From assembly GCA_011503125.2 (NCBI GenBank), contig WWBZ02000001.1, positions 3,038,001 to 3,102,000 on the forward strand: DNA of 64,000 nucleotides, read 5' to 3'. This stretch comes from Botryosphaeria dothidea (taxonomy: Eukaryota; Ascomycota; Dothideomycetes; Botryosphaeriales; Botryosphaeriaceae). This document shows positions 48,646-59,532 of the stretch, piece after piece. The position numbers and the translations under genes were made by a program. The notes beneath the pieces were generated by a model that did no database searches, was not told the origin of the DNA, and saw only the letters and a list, made by a program, of their open reading frames with translations. The first letter of the stretch is position 1, and every line of letters starts with the position of its first letter.

Positions 48646-50719
48646 TTACTCTCCCTTCCATCCCTCAGTCAACACGACAGGGCCCTTGTACACTTTCCTG
48701 CCACGAGCGTAGTAGTAGATGGTGCTGAAGATGCCAACAGCAACAAACATGACCGAGGCCCAGTTGAAGTTCTCAGCATCGGTCGGAGTAGCATTGGGCC
48801 AGAAGCACCAGAAGAAGGCGTGCAAGCTGTACAGCAGACCGCAAACATTGACGGGCACTCCCCACTTGCCCAGACTCCAGCGGCACTGGGGGAGTGTCTC
48901 CGGGTGGTATACTCGGCGCCATAGCACGCAACCGATGGAACAAGAGTAGGTAATCATCAGAGAGACAACGTTAAGGGAGATGATGGCGTTGAAGGCAACG
49001 TCGCTGCCGATGTTGATCAAGCTCAGCAGGACAGTAATCAGTGTGGTGACGGTGACGGAGTTGACCGGAACCTGGAGCTTCGGATCGACCTTGGCGATCC
49101 AGTCGGAGAAGGGAACACCCTTATCACGGGCGAAAGACCAAGTCTGACGAGACGTGGAGAGATTGTAAGAGACAGTACCGGCGAAAATGAGGACGGTGGG
49201 GATAACGTTCAGTCCGATGACGCCGGCGTCGTTGACGGTTTGGCGGAACACCCAAATATGGGGGTACCAGTCCTCCAAGGCAGCTTCAATGTCGGTGATC
49301 ATGAACAGGTAGCTTATGAGGAAGACAAGGCCCAGGCCACCGTTAATGATGTACGACCAGACCATGGCACGGGGGACGGTGACACCGGCATCCTTGATTT
49401 CTTCGGACATGTGAGCGGCAGCATCAGAACCTTGAGACATTTGTTAGCAGCAGCTCATCACAACAGAAACTGGAAACATACAAATGCAAGCGTAGATTGC
49501 GGAGATCTGACCGACCATCAAACTCAGACCCATGGTGCTCCAACCGCCATCATTTGTAAAATGGGTGAAAACAGTAGCGGCAGTATTGCGCGGAGACAAG
49601 CACCAGAGCACCACTATGATGGTGAGAAAGCCGAAGATGTGGACGATGAGCATCAGGTTTTGCAACAGGGGCATAGCATGGGCCTTTTGCGGGGATGGTC
49701 AGCGTTTTTGTCCTTGAATCTGAGGGTTGAGCTTACGAACCCCGTAAACGTTGAAGAACCAGACCTGAGTTCAACGAATCATGTTAGATGCTCTGTCTTT
49801 CAGTGTAGATGAGGCATGAAGGGGTAACTGACAATAATGGCGACTGCGATGACCATCAAGGTACCATGCCAATTCTCCGACACATAGTCCGGATAGGCAA
49901 CAATGGCGCAGCCTTGAATCAAGGTTCCTACTAAGAACGGGCCACTGGCAGTACCAGCTTGCCATGACATGGTTGACATCCATCCTAAGCAAGATCAGCA
50001 AAGCACCTGAAAGAAGAGGAGCAAAAAACAAACCTGTGAAATAAGAGAGGAACCTCTGCATGTGCGCGGGAGCAAACTCCGACACCCAATGGTATTGGCC
50101 TCTTTTACTGGTGTTAGCACTGCTAGACAGGCGGGTGGTGAATGGTGGACGAACCCTGAAGTTGGGGCCATGGAAGCCATCTCTGCGAGCGAGGCCATGA
50201 CAAAGCTGAAGCCTGCAAAGGTCCAAACATAGGACCAAATGAGACCGGCCAAGCCGCCGTCAACCAGACCCTGGGTGGTTGCTCTATTAAAGAAAGTCAA
50301 TTAGATGTGACGATAGTTAAGGTTCTGATACGACGCACGTCATGAGTACTTCCCACGTGCCCTAGGATCTTAGGTCAATTGATTGCGCAGAAACTGGGGC
50401 TCTGGAATGGCTTACCTGCAAGATGACGGTGAATGCGATGGCGGAGAGAGGCCTGTAGTTCCTCTGTGTTGTGTAACTTGTCAGTGAGGCGCATGAGTGG
50501 GAAGTGCGGAAGACGTACTCGGAGCTCCTGGACCTTGCCCATCCTCGTCATGTCGGCGCGATCATGGCGAGTAACGCCCTTGTGCTCGTGTTCTGAATCA
50601 GCACTTTCGTCGTCGAAGCCATCCAAAGGGTAGGCATTCGCGCGGGCGGTGGTATCATGAAAGCCCTTGGCGGTGGAGGCGGCGGGCAGAGAGCCCAGCT
50701 CGGCGGAAGTGCGACCCAT
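48646..50719 (-). CDS. Amino acid/GABA/choline-type permease (APC superfamily)
   Basis: Predicted 543-residue, 12-helix plasma-membrane permease. Nine exons on the minus strand (50719-50519, 50463-50416, 50361-50339, 50283-50155, 50101-50034, 49984-49833, 49764-49741, 49683-49482, 49430-48646) sum to an exact frame; two are 23 and 24 nt. Family marks: the spliced F-T-V-I-L-Q-G-T-W-E-V-L, G-L-I-W-S-Y-V-W-T-F-A-G-F, A-E-M-A-S-M-A-P-T-S-G-G-Q-Y-H-W-V-S-E-F-A-P, H-M-S-E-E-I-K-D-A-G and S-R-Q-T-W-S-F-A-R-D-K-G-V-P-F. These match the fungal GABA/choline permease branch. Several donors are GTTCGT rather than GTAAGT/GTATGT. The substrate (GABA, choline or another amine) is not decided by sequence. 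Confidence 0.9.
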
Positions 50720-52401
50720 GGCAGTGGGAAGGATTGAAAAACGGTAGCACGGAAAAAGAAGGAGGCAGCAGCGCACGAGGCGGCAGCTCGAGCAGACGGG
50801 GCGTGTGCAGCGATAAAGACAGCAGGCTTGCAACGGGGGTGCGTCGAGCAGTCAGGCGAGGCCATATGTAGCGGGCGATGCTTGCGCGATCTGGGCTCGG
50901 GAGTGGCATGGTCGGCAGATTTGCAGGGGAGGCTGAATCGCGGCGGGCATGGTGGTTGACTGCCTGTTCGGGGCGAGGCCGAGCCGCGCACATTCTCTGG
51001 CGTGTTTGAGCTGGCGGAGGGGGCCAGATCTGAGAATCCCCATTCCTCCCGCCCGCGCCACAGCCGGCAGATGCGCCGTGAGAGCCCGCCAAGGGCAATC
51101 CATCGGCTGATCCAAGCCTGCCACGGCTTCTCGCGCCTCGTCACCGTCAGGCCTCTCGCAATTACCTAACGAGCCCTGCGGCACAGCACCGCGCCCGCAG
51201 ACACCCACGACACCCCCGCGCCGCCCTCGTATTCTTGTATCCACCGCAACACTGTCCGGCCGCTACTGAGTGCGCTACCGCCTCCGCGCCGGGCCTCGCG
51301 CCTACCAGCTGTGGTTGGAGGATAGTCCGCCGTTGTTTGATGAGGATGGCGCCCGTCGTCCCTTCCGTTGCCCATCTTAAGGCTGTTGCCGTCAGCTAGT
51401 CCCTAGTGCCGCCGCCAGTCCACCCACCAGCGCCCTGCCAGCCCTCGCCATCCTCAACCCCCCGCAAGCGACTTTTTAGCCGTACCCGACCTCCATCTAC
51501 CGACCACTCACTACGCCCGTCTGTATAACCGACCCGACGGCGTGGACTTGGCACCCGCTGCGCCGGGCCCCTTCGATGGCGCTTCCAAATCCCTAGGCCC
51601 TCAGTCTGATGCAAGAAACGCTCCCGCCCTGGCCCATGTCCCTCGGTCCCAGTATTCAGTATTCGCCTACCACCCTGTCCTCACCACCACGGTGTCGGAG
51701 ATTTCCTGAGGCCGAGCTGCGTCGCCGCAAATGATCAGGTCTGTCCACCTCCACCGCCCATGCCTGCTCCTGATTCAAGCTGCCCGGCACTCCCCGTCCC
51801 GCCAATCTGTGAAAGGCCGCCCGCTCGAAACCTCCAGCGAATCCTTGGCTTCGGACTTCTCCCCCGGCTCACAGCTATGGCTTTTGCCTTCTTTTTCCTC
51901 CTGCTGGCGAGCAAGGCTTAAGTTGCCCGTGTCATGAAGTGGAGATGCCACGCAAGGCCCTGAGGCTTGATTGCACCTATACGAGCCTCGCCACGCGCTC
52001 CCAATTGCCCCTCGTTTCTACGACAGGTCCAGTCCAGTCCATGTCCCTGAAAAATGTGGCGCTCTCTCGCTTCTTTCCATGCTTGCTTTCGGCATCCCAC
52101 AGTATCTGTAACACCCATTCTGCCGCGCGTGCTGCATTGCTCCCTGTGCCGCTTCTTGCTGCCCTACTGCAAGGTCCTGCGCCTTCCACCTGGATTTTTC
52201 CGCCTGATCGGCTTCCGGACAGCCCATGTCACGCAAGATCTTGCTAGCCGCAATCCTTCCCTTTCCCTAAGGCTGGAGCTGCGTTGGAGATCCGCGCCTT
52301 GCCGCCGATCTTCTAATGTTCCTCTTAAGATCTTGGACTATCCGACCCATTGGTGAAGAAGTCTTTTCCGCACATCCTTCCATCTTTCTGCACCTAAAGC
52401 C
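50720..52401. other. 1.7 kb divergent intergenic region
   Basis: This lies between the leftward permease and the rightward rhodopsin-domain gene. ORFs up to about 200 codons appear on the minus strand, but their proteins are Arg/Ala/Pro-rich, without family resemblance. It probably holds long leaders and both promoters. Confidence 0.45.
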
Positions 52402-54054
52402 ATGGCCGAGCCACTGGCCAACGGTGTAGTGCCACCGCCTTATCACATTACCGATGATGACAAACGTGGCCTGGTTATGGTCATCACCACCATCACTGTC
52501 TCGTTTGTGATCGCCTGCCTCCTTGTACGCATCTATGTTCGCACAAAAGTCAATAATGATTGGAAGCGCGATGATTCGCTCTTGGCCGTAGCTACGGTAG
52601 GCTTTCAATACCCTTTCACTGGTTTCAGTGCTGATATTTCCCAGGTATTCTGTTGCTTCCAGGCTGCCACTGTGTACATCCAGGTTCAAGAGGGCCTTGG
52701 ATTAAGACGTCTTGATCCAGCCAAGCTCGAACGTCTTGGGAGGGTAAGCTTGATCCTTCCCTTCGGCGCGATTACAGCCCAAGATCCTCAACTTCCAACA
52801 AAGCGCTGGTGATTCGGCCGTTCATCACACGTATGGAAGACGATCACCTGCAAGATGCTGACTCGTATCTACAGGCAAACTTCGCCCAGCAGATCCTATA
52901 CGTCTTTACTCTGTTTCTATCCAAATGCGTTGTCCTCTTGCTGTACTTGCGCCTCACAGCGGGCCGGAAGCATGCCATGTTGGCATACATCACCATAGGT
53001 CTCTGCGTCGTCTGGGTTGTGGTTTCTATCATTATGGTCTCGATCAGCTGCAACCCGTATGATTGGTTCACCAAAGGCGTTGAGGTCTGCGGAGACATCG
53101 TAAGTCGAACCCAATCATCAATTTGCTCCAGTTGAATGCTAAACATCGTTTCAGACATGGCGCTGGCTTGTCATCGGCATCTTTGACATCATTACCGAGC
53201 TGCTAATCTTCTCCAACGCCATCTACCTCGTCGCTGGCCTGCACATGGCTTTCCGTCTCAAAATGGTCGTCATTCTGGCCTTCAGCATCCGCCTCCCGTA
53301 AGCACTTCACCTCTCTGCACACCAGCCTTGTCCACCCAACTAACACTCGCCGCTCCACAGCGTCATCATCGCATCCGCTATGCGCATGAAGTATGTCCGC
53401 GCCCTGCCCACCTCGCACAGCACCTCCTTCGAGGGCGCCTACTCGGTCGTGGCGGGGCAATTCCAGCTCGACTTCGCCATCATGGCCAGCACCATCTCGT
53501 GCATCGGGCCCTTCCTGCGCCCCTTCGAAAAGGACGGCGGCGGCAGCAGCTACCGCCAGCGCTACTACGCCGAGTACCACGGCCACAACGCCTCCGGCAC
53601 GGGCCGCTCGAACCCGCGATCCCATGGCCGTTCCTTCAACGATAACATTTCATTTGGCACCGCCATCCGGATGGGGCCGATCGGTAACAATGGGGGCACG
53701 GTCAGCTCGACGGCATCGGGCCAGAAGCAGCATAAGCCCAAGCTCAGCCTGGGGCACAGGAGCAGCGCGGCGTTCTTCGCGGCGGGGCCGCACTCGGAGC
53801 CGTTGGATCAGTTGGACCTGCGGCCAGATTTTTGCGAGCATGAGGCGGGTGCCACAAGGGGCAGCACTGCTGGCGCGGGCACGGATCTGGACGCGCTGAG
53901 CCTGGACAGCAACGACAGCAAGAGGATGATCATCTCGAAGAAGACGGTGGTCAGGATAGAGAGAGAGGGCGGGGAAGGAGAGAGCCTCGGGGATCGGAGA
54001 AGTGCGGGGAGCGGGAGTTTTGGGGATGTTGGGAGGGCGTATAGTCGGAGTTAA
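52402..54054 (+). CDS. Fungal rhodopsin-domain integral membrane protein
   Basis: Predicted 451-residue protein with seven transmembrane helices and a long disordered cytosolic tail. It resembles the large fungal 'rhodopsin domain'/SAT4-like family, which has PTH11-related members. Exons: 52402-52596, 52645-52743, 52875-53099, 53155-53297, 53361-54054. Typical marks are R-I-Y-V-R-T-K-V, W-K-R-D-D-S-L-L, the helix Q-Q-I-L-Y-V-F-T-L-F-L-S-K-C, C-N-P-Y-D-W and C-G-D-I-T-W-R-W. The V-V-I-L-A-F-S-I-R-L-P-V-I-I-A-S helix precedes R-M-K-Y-V-R-A-L. The tail after helix 7 is Gly/Ser/Arg-rich. Roles in surface sensing are known for some relatives, but none can be assigned here. A palindromic element lies 170 bp downstream. 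Confidence 0.85.
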
Positions 54055-54427
54055 CAAGGGAAGGGGAAACACGGCGTTCCGCCATATTTTTCATTTGTAG
54101 ATCATGTAATGACCGTAACGCCTACAGTGCCAGGCTAGCGAATTGAGCTTGCTTGCGTGCATTTGGATAAGTATGTTGTGATTCGAGCTGGCATACTTGA
54201 GGAAAGTATGGCATGTACGCCTAGGGAGTGGAAGTCTTCATCGGGACGCTAATATCATTGATCTTTCTGAATATATTCGTCCGAATGAATGCTTCCGCTC
54301 CCCATGAGTAACGTTTGGTGGGTCTTGTCGTTTTTCGTGCGATATCATGGGACTAGAGCTCGTCGCTTTGTCAACTGCCGCTATGTTCAACGTATTGCTC
54401 AATCTTTCCTAGTTCACTGTCTTAGCT
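54055..54427. other. Convergent intergenic region
   Basis: Separates the ends of the rhodopsin-domain gene and the flavin-reductase-like gene. Its main content is palindromic element copy 6. Confidence 0.45.
54222..54305. repeat. Dispersed palindromic element, copy 6
   Basis: The left end is TAGGGAGTGGAAGTCTTCAT followed by CGGGACGCTAATATC. The right end, reverse-complemented, is ATGGGGAGCGGAAGCATTCA then TTCGGACGAATATATTC. It is located between two convergent genes. Confidence 0.78.
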
Positions 54428-55273
54428 CTAAGCTTCATTCGGTTCTTGTTTTTCCCTCTCCCCGATCTCCTTGTTCTTTTTCGTGCTACCTTCCAGTCCA
54501 CTAAGAATGTCCTCACCCCACTGGTCGCTGCTCGGAATAATCATGTCAAACGTCTCCTTAATCACCGCATACTGATAATACCCACACCGCGCAATCGGCT
54601 GCGTCTTCTTGATATCCAACACCCCATTCGTCAGCACCTCGTCTGCAATGTGCACGCCCACGACCCTCCCAATAACCACATCCACGGTCCCCATAGGCGG
54701 ATTTCCCGGCAGGCGCAGTGTGCTGTGGTAAACGCACTCGAATCTCACCGGACTCGCCTTCACCATTGGAACGGCGGGGGTTTTGAGCGTCGTGGTGAAC
54801 TCCTTCTCGAGGCCAGCGCGCTCGAACTCGTCGACGCCGGCGGGTACCTGCTCAGCGGTGGCGTTCACGGCCTCGCGCAGATCCCAAGTGGCCAGGTTCC
54901 AGGCAAAGACGCCGGTGGCCTCGACGTTGGCGACCGTGTCCTTGCGGCGGCCCGAGGGCGTCTGGTTGGCGCTGAACATGACGTACGGCGGGTCGAACGT
55001 CAGGTTGTTGAACTGCGAGTACGGCGCGAGGTTGTGCGCCCCGGAGGACGAGACGGAGGAGACCCAGCCAATGGGGCGCGGCACGACGCAGGCCTGGATG
55101 CGAAGGAGAGCACGCGCGAAGGATCAGTTCCACTGAAAGAATTGCGGGTATGAGCTCGCCCGCGCAAAAGCATTGGCAAGGTTCGGAAGCCTCTTCGAAG
55201 GTGGGATCGGCGTACCTACCTTGAACGGATCATGAGGCAGGCCATGGTCGGTCTTGCCAGGCTCGTAGAACAT
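54428..55273 (-). CDS. Flavin reductase-like domain protein (FMN-binding split barrel)
   Basis: Predicted 239-residue protein from two exons (55273-55220, 55093-54428). It belongs to the flavin reductase-like split-barrel family, whose members bind FMN and reduce flavins or serve as electron partners. The spliced start M-F-Y-E-P-G-K-T-D-H-G-L-P-H-D-P-F-K is followed by the signature P-R-P-I-G-W-V-S-S, then N-L-A-P-Y-S-Q-F-N-N and P-P-Y-V-M-F-S-A. Next come the D-T-V-A-N-V-E-A-T-G-V-F-A-W-N block and G-T-V-D-V-V-I-G-R-V-V-G-V-H-I. The tail is Lys/Glu-rich. The pair formed with the divergent SDR gene, 420 bp away, may share a promoter, but a common pathway is only a guess. Confidence 0.87.
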
Positions 55274-55694
55274 GACGTCCTGACTTCAATGGATATCCGG
55301 AGACGAGGCGAGCAGGCCGCAAAGCGTTTCGAGGGGTTTCGAAGCAAGAGTCATGGCTGCGAGTGGGCGTACTCCAGTATTTGAATGAAGCAGAGCGGAA
55401 GTGGAGATGTTTGTCATCATGCCATTCGATTGCCGACAGCAGACCCCGGTCGCAGTCAAAGCCGAGCGAGCGCGAGCGGGGGTATGACGAGTGTTTGTGC
55501 GTGCACGCTAAAGCGGGATGTCGATATTCGGGCCGCTCGCCGATCGGACCCCGAAACGACATCATAGGGTCTCATCCCCCACCATGCCCCTCACCTCACC
55601 TCAAGCATATCAATCCTCTAGTCTCTCTCTCTTTCGTTTCCCCCGTAAATGTTGCTTGAAATATCACGACCCCTATCTGATTACAACCTAGATA
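55274..55694. promoter_or_regulatory. Divergent promoter region of flavin-reductase-like and SDR genes
   Basis: 420 bp between divergent start codons. A pyrimidine-rich tract (about 55570-55650) precedes the SDR start. No specific factor site is claimed. Confidence 0.45.
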
Positions 55695-56708
55695 ATGACG
55701 ACCCAATCTTCCACTCAGAGCTCCAAAACGACCATTTCAACTCCGCCGCTACCGCCGCCACCGAAAAAATACCATGTTCTCATAACAGGCGCATCCTCTG
55801 GACTCGGTCGCGCCTTCTTCGAGCACTTCTCCGCCTTCCCTCCCACAACTCACCATATCCGCGGCGTCGACGCGCGACCCTACCCAAACCACCCCAACGT
55901 CTCCTCCTGCACCGTCGGCACCAGCGGTCACTACAACCAGCTCGACCTCAGCGCCGAAGCCCTCGTTCAAAAGTTCGTCCGCAGCGCCACCACCACAAAC
56001 GCCAGCATCACGTGCACAACTTCTCCAACAATATCCTACCGCCAACCACACCACCACAACCAGTCCCAAACACCAACAACACCACCACCACCAACAACAA
56101 CAGCAACCTCCTCCTCATATACCCCCAGCACTCCACGCTCCGCCTCCAACGCCGACCCCCCACCCCAACACATCGGCCCCTTCGACCTCGTGATCCACAG
56201 CGCCGGCATCCGCGGCCTCGTCCCCTCGCACGAAGCCCAGGACCCGTCCGACGTCGCGGGCGCCGAGACCATCGCCGCGATGGACGCCGCGACGATGCGG
56301 CGCGCCTTCGAGATCAACACGCTGGCCGCCTTCACGCTGATCAAAGCGCTGCTGCCCTCCCTGCGCGAGAATCCTTCCAGGCCTCGGGTGGTCGTGATGG
56401 CCTCGCGCATGGGCAGCGTGGCCAGCAACGCCGCCGGCGGCGCGTACGCGTACAGGGCCAGCAAGGCGGCGCTGAACGCCGTGCTGCGGAGCTTCAGCAT
56501 CGACGTGCCCGAGGTGGCGTTCGCGCTGGTGCATCCGGGGAGGGTGGAGACGGGCTTGGTGCGGACGAGGGAAGAAGGTGCGATCGAGGTGGGGGAGAGC
56601 GTGGGGGACATGCTGGGGTTGATCGAGAGGCTGGGCCAGGAAGAGGGCAATCGAGGCTTGAAAAGTGGGTGTTTTGTGGATAGGTGGGGCAAAGAGATAC
56701 CGTGGTGA
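55695..56708 (+). CDS. Short-chain dehydrogenase/reductase with low-complexity insert
   Basis: A 337-residue single-exon NAD(P)-dependent SDR. The cofactor motif T-G-A-S-S-G-L-G lies at residues 31-38. A N-T-L-A-A-F-T-L-I-K helix follows, with V-V-V-M-A-S-R-M-G-S as the catalytic-Ser strand and Y-R-A-S-K as the catalytic Tyr/Lys pair. P-G-R-V-E-T-G comes after the active site. Between the D-L-S strand and the I-H-S-A-G-I-R-G strand there is an insert of about 60 residues rich in Thr, Ser, Pro, His and Asn, encoded by CCA/ACA-type repeats. This makes the protein longer than classical SDRs. Because the insert is in frame and both flanks fit the fold, an exonised intron or a slippage-derived loop is possible. 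Substrate unknown. Confidence 0.85.
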   Translation: MTTQSSTQSSKTTISTPPLPPPPKKYHVLITGASSGLGRAFFEHFSAFPPTTHHIRGVDARPYPNHPNVSSCTVGTSGHYNQLDLSAEALVQKFVRSATTTNASITCTTSPTISYRQPHHHNQSQTPTTPPPPTTTATSSSYTPSTPRSASNADPPPQHIGPFDLVIHSAGIRGLVPSHEAQDPSDVAGAETIAAMDAATMRRAFEINTLAAFTLIKALLPSLRENPSRPRVVVMASRMGSVASNAAGGAYAYRASKAALNAVLRSFSIDVPEVAFALVHPGRVETGLVRTREEGAIEVGESVGDMLGLIERLGQEEGNRGLKSGCFVDRWGKEIPW

Positions 56709-57563
56709 GTTGATGCGCACGACTGCTGTTTTCTCACTCCCCACACCCCCCCCCCAAAAAAAAAGGAAATTGACTGCAACCTGCGTGTGCGAAGCACGCT
56801 TGGTGGAGTTGAAGAATTCGTGCGGATGTGAGCGCGTGATCGGTATACATCGACACACTTCCGTCCGGACGAATGCTTCAACTCCCCACGAAAGCACTTG
56901 TCATATCGAAGAGTCTAGATGGTCCGTCCAAGCCATCACTTAAGTCGATGAGCAACTCAGCCGGCGACTTGGACTCCCGCAACGCTTGGAAAAAAGAAAC
57001 TCAATCAAATTAATTAGAAAAGGACCAGTAGCATGACAAGCCTCGCATCTTGGGATGCTACAGGCCACTAACGAAATCGAAAAAAATCCAAATAAAAGCA
57101 ATAAACAAATTCAACAACTCTCGAGACTCCACATCGATCTGTCCCCCTTAAACTTCCTTCCGAGATGTTCGGCATTCCGACCGGGTCGGCTCGTGCGTTA
57201 GGGCTTTTCGTGTGGATTTTCTGAGTATGTGTGTATGTGTGTGTGTACGGTGAAGACAGGAACCCAAGGCTAAAGTTCTCTGCCATTTGCCGATTTGGCC
57301 AACGAAGCGGCCCGCTGTAAATGATGCAGAGGCTCGTGAAAGAGCATGCATGTACATTGCAACAGTGAACTCGAGCTAACTGCGCGCGCCCTTCCGACGA
57401 CCAAGCGTGCTGCGTGAGGTCTGACGAGCAGTCGCTTCTGAGAGGGCAGTCAAATCAAATGCACACAATTGACTCCCGGTGTCGTGGATCATTGCTCCAG
57501 AAAAGCCAGTAGGAAAAAGCGTTGAATGAGCGCCGCTTCATGTGGGCGCTCGATCCTGCTGTC
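56709..57563. other. Convergent intergenic region
   Basis: Lies between the SDR gene and the PIN-like gene. It contains palindromic element copy 7 and a poly-C/poly-A run near 56746-56764. A GTGTAT run lies near 57227-57246. Confidence 0.4.
56801..56888. repeat. Dispersed palindromic element, copy 7
   Basis: The left end is TGGTGGAGTTGAAGAATTCG then TGCGGATGTGAGCG. The right end, reverse-complemented, is TGGGGAGTTGAAGCATTCGT then CCGGACGGAAGTGTG. This right arm is the closest of all to the family consensus. It is about 95 bp downstream of the SDR stop codon. Confidence 0.78.
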
Positions 57564-58881
57564 TTACGCTGGTTCCCAGAGCTTGCGTCTTCCACCACGG
57601 AGCGAGCGAGCAACCGGCGGCGGGCGCGCGTAGGAGTCGGGGTCGATGGGGCCGGTCGGCTCGGCACTCCGGGGCGCGGTAGGAGGAGCGCGAGGAGTGC
57701 TAGGTGCAGGAGGCGTGAAATTGCCGCGGCCGCGATGAGCACCTCTACCTCCACGTCCACCTCCACGGGGAGAGTGAGCGGAAGCTTGGTGGGATCGGCC
57801 GAAGTCGTTGGGATCGAAGACCTGCTGCTGCTGTCCTGCCTTTGGCTTCGGCGCAGGTGCACGCTTGAAGACGACCTCGTCTTCATCGTCGGACTTCTGC
57901 TCATTCGCCGGAGCAAGCACTTCCTGCTCCTCCTTTTTGATCCAAGCCTGCCTGTTTCGGAAGTCGCGCTCTTCGCGGCCTATGATGTCACGAATCTGCT
58001 CCAGCCGCTTCGCACGGACGCTAAAGCGCTGGGCAATGGCCTGCTTCTTCGAATCGTTGGTGAGCAAGATGAAGGACTCGGGCGAGATGTCTGGGTTCTG
58101 CTCGTGGTGGATGCGCCAAATAACATGATTGAAGAACGGCTGCAGCGGTACGGGGACCACAGACTTGTGCTTCTGCTCGGGCTTGCTGTCCTTGTTCGCG
58201 CGCGAGTTGTTGCGCGACCTAGCCTTGCCATTCTTGTTCACAGCCGTCTCAGCCTTGTAGGGCGTAGCGTTGAGGAGGCCGGGGCTGGTGGCGGAGTATG
58301 TGGAGCGTGGAGATTCGGAGTTGCCCTCGTGCGAGCTTTCGGAGACTTTGTCGCCCTGGCTGCCCAGGGAACCCAGGGAGTTGTTGAGCTCGTCGGCGAG
58401 CTCGTCGGCCTCATCAGCGGACTCGGTCATGGAGAGCAGCGTCTCCGGGAGCAAGAAGCTCTCGACTTCCTCCCAGGTGCGGTAAATCTCGTCGCCGCCT
58501 TGCAGTTGTACAAGGCCAGCGGCCTGGACTTCGGGAATCGAAGTGACATCGTCGAGCCACTGGAGGGCTTCCTGGGCATCGATGGCAGGCTTGCCGCCAG
58601 CGCGCTTCAAGCGGTCAACCTGCTCAAGGGCTGTTCGGTGGTTAGACTATCCGACAACCGGCGCAGCAGGACTCACTGTAGAGGGGTACGAAGAGGCGCA
58701 TAGCGCCGTTGTTGATCCACTTGCGGATGCCATCGCGGGTGCTCTTCTTGACGCCGGCGAGGAAGGCCGAGTCGTCAACGATGCAGTTGAACACCTTGCG
58801 AGCGGGCGCATCGGATTTGTGCAAGCGGCCCTGTTGGGACTGGCTCTGGGCCTGCGCGCGGAGCGGGGCGCTGGCGCGCAT
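57564..58881 (-). CDS. PIN-like domain protein with RGG-rich C-terminus
   Basis: Predicted 423-residue protein from two exons (58881-58677, 58630-57564). The N-terminal 120 residues resemble a PIN-like nuclease fold: V-F-N-C-I-V-D-D-S-A-F-L-A-G-V, then the helix T-R-D-G-I-R-K-W-I-N-N-G, M-R-L-F-V-P-L-Y-T-L-E-Q, and D-A-Q-E-A-L-Q-W-L-D-D. Acidic residues are at the expected ends of strands, so a metal site is possible. The middle is acidic and Ser-rich. A segment Q-P-F-F-N-H-V-I-W-R-I-H may be a conserved interaction motif. The C-terminus has R-G-G-G-R-G-G-R-G and Pro-rich repeats, as in RNA-binding proteins. A role in RNA turnover is inferred only. No ORF on the opposite strand is supported. 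Confidence 0.75.
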
Positions 58882-59532
58882 GGTGGGCGATCTGGGCGTC
58901 AACCTCGTGTGCGCGTTCGGCCTGCGAGGCGGGCGCGGAGCCGGTGGTCTACGGCGGTGGGTGGTGGTTGGGAGTTTAAAGACGTTGCTGGGTGCTTAAG
59001 CTGGGCGACGAGGCATCGCCGTGCGGGTTCGGCGCAGCAAGGGCCTAGGGCGAGGCGACGGAGGGGCTCACGCGGCGGCCGGGTCTCACAGCAAGCGCAT
59101 ATCCGGTGGTGGTTTGGTCCAAAGTCAGAGGGCGTGCGCGGACGATGGGCATGTCGGAGAGGGTCGAGGGTGTGGCGGGCGTGGGCGGCGCCGTGGAGTC
59201 GCTGGGCTGGCGATGATTTAACCCACGCGGCACCGGCCAGCCAGCCAGCCAGTTCAGCCCAGCGCCCGCCGCAGAGTCGACGTCTCACTTCACCGTTAGA
59301 CACGTTGCCGAGAGTCACCACTCCAGCCACTACCATTTCTTCATGCATGGTGCATATACACTCTACTGTGTTCCTGGCTGCCAGACTGCATGCAATGCCG
59401 TCCGCCGCCCGCCGCCCGCGACCTCGCCCTGCCCTTGTCGGCGCGCGCATAGATCTGACCAAGGGTGTGTTGAGTGCTCATCGCGGCCTCAACCTAGTGC
59501 CTGCACTGCATAATCGCGTGATCGCGTGGCCC
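58882..59532. other. Intergenic region between PIN-like gene and TRAX gene
   Basis: No gene is supported. Both neighbours are on the minus strand, so it contains the promoter of the PIN-like gene and the 3' flank of the TRAX gene. Opposite-strand ORFs here are GC-rich artefacts. Confidence 0.4.

Noticed and set aside
57522..58703. 393-residue plus-strand ORF
   Set aside because: Antisense to the PIN-like gene, with no family resemblance, while the minus strand carries a conserved spliced protein.
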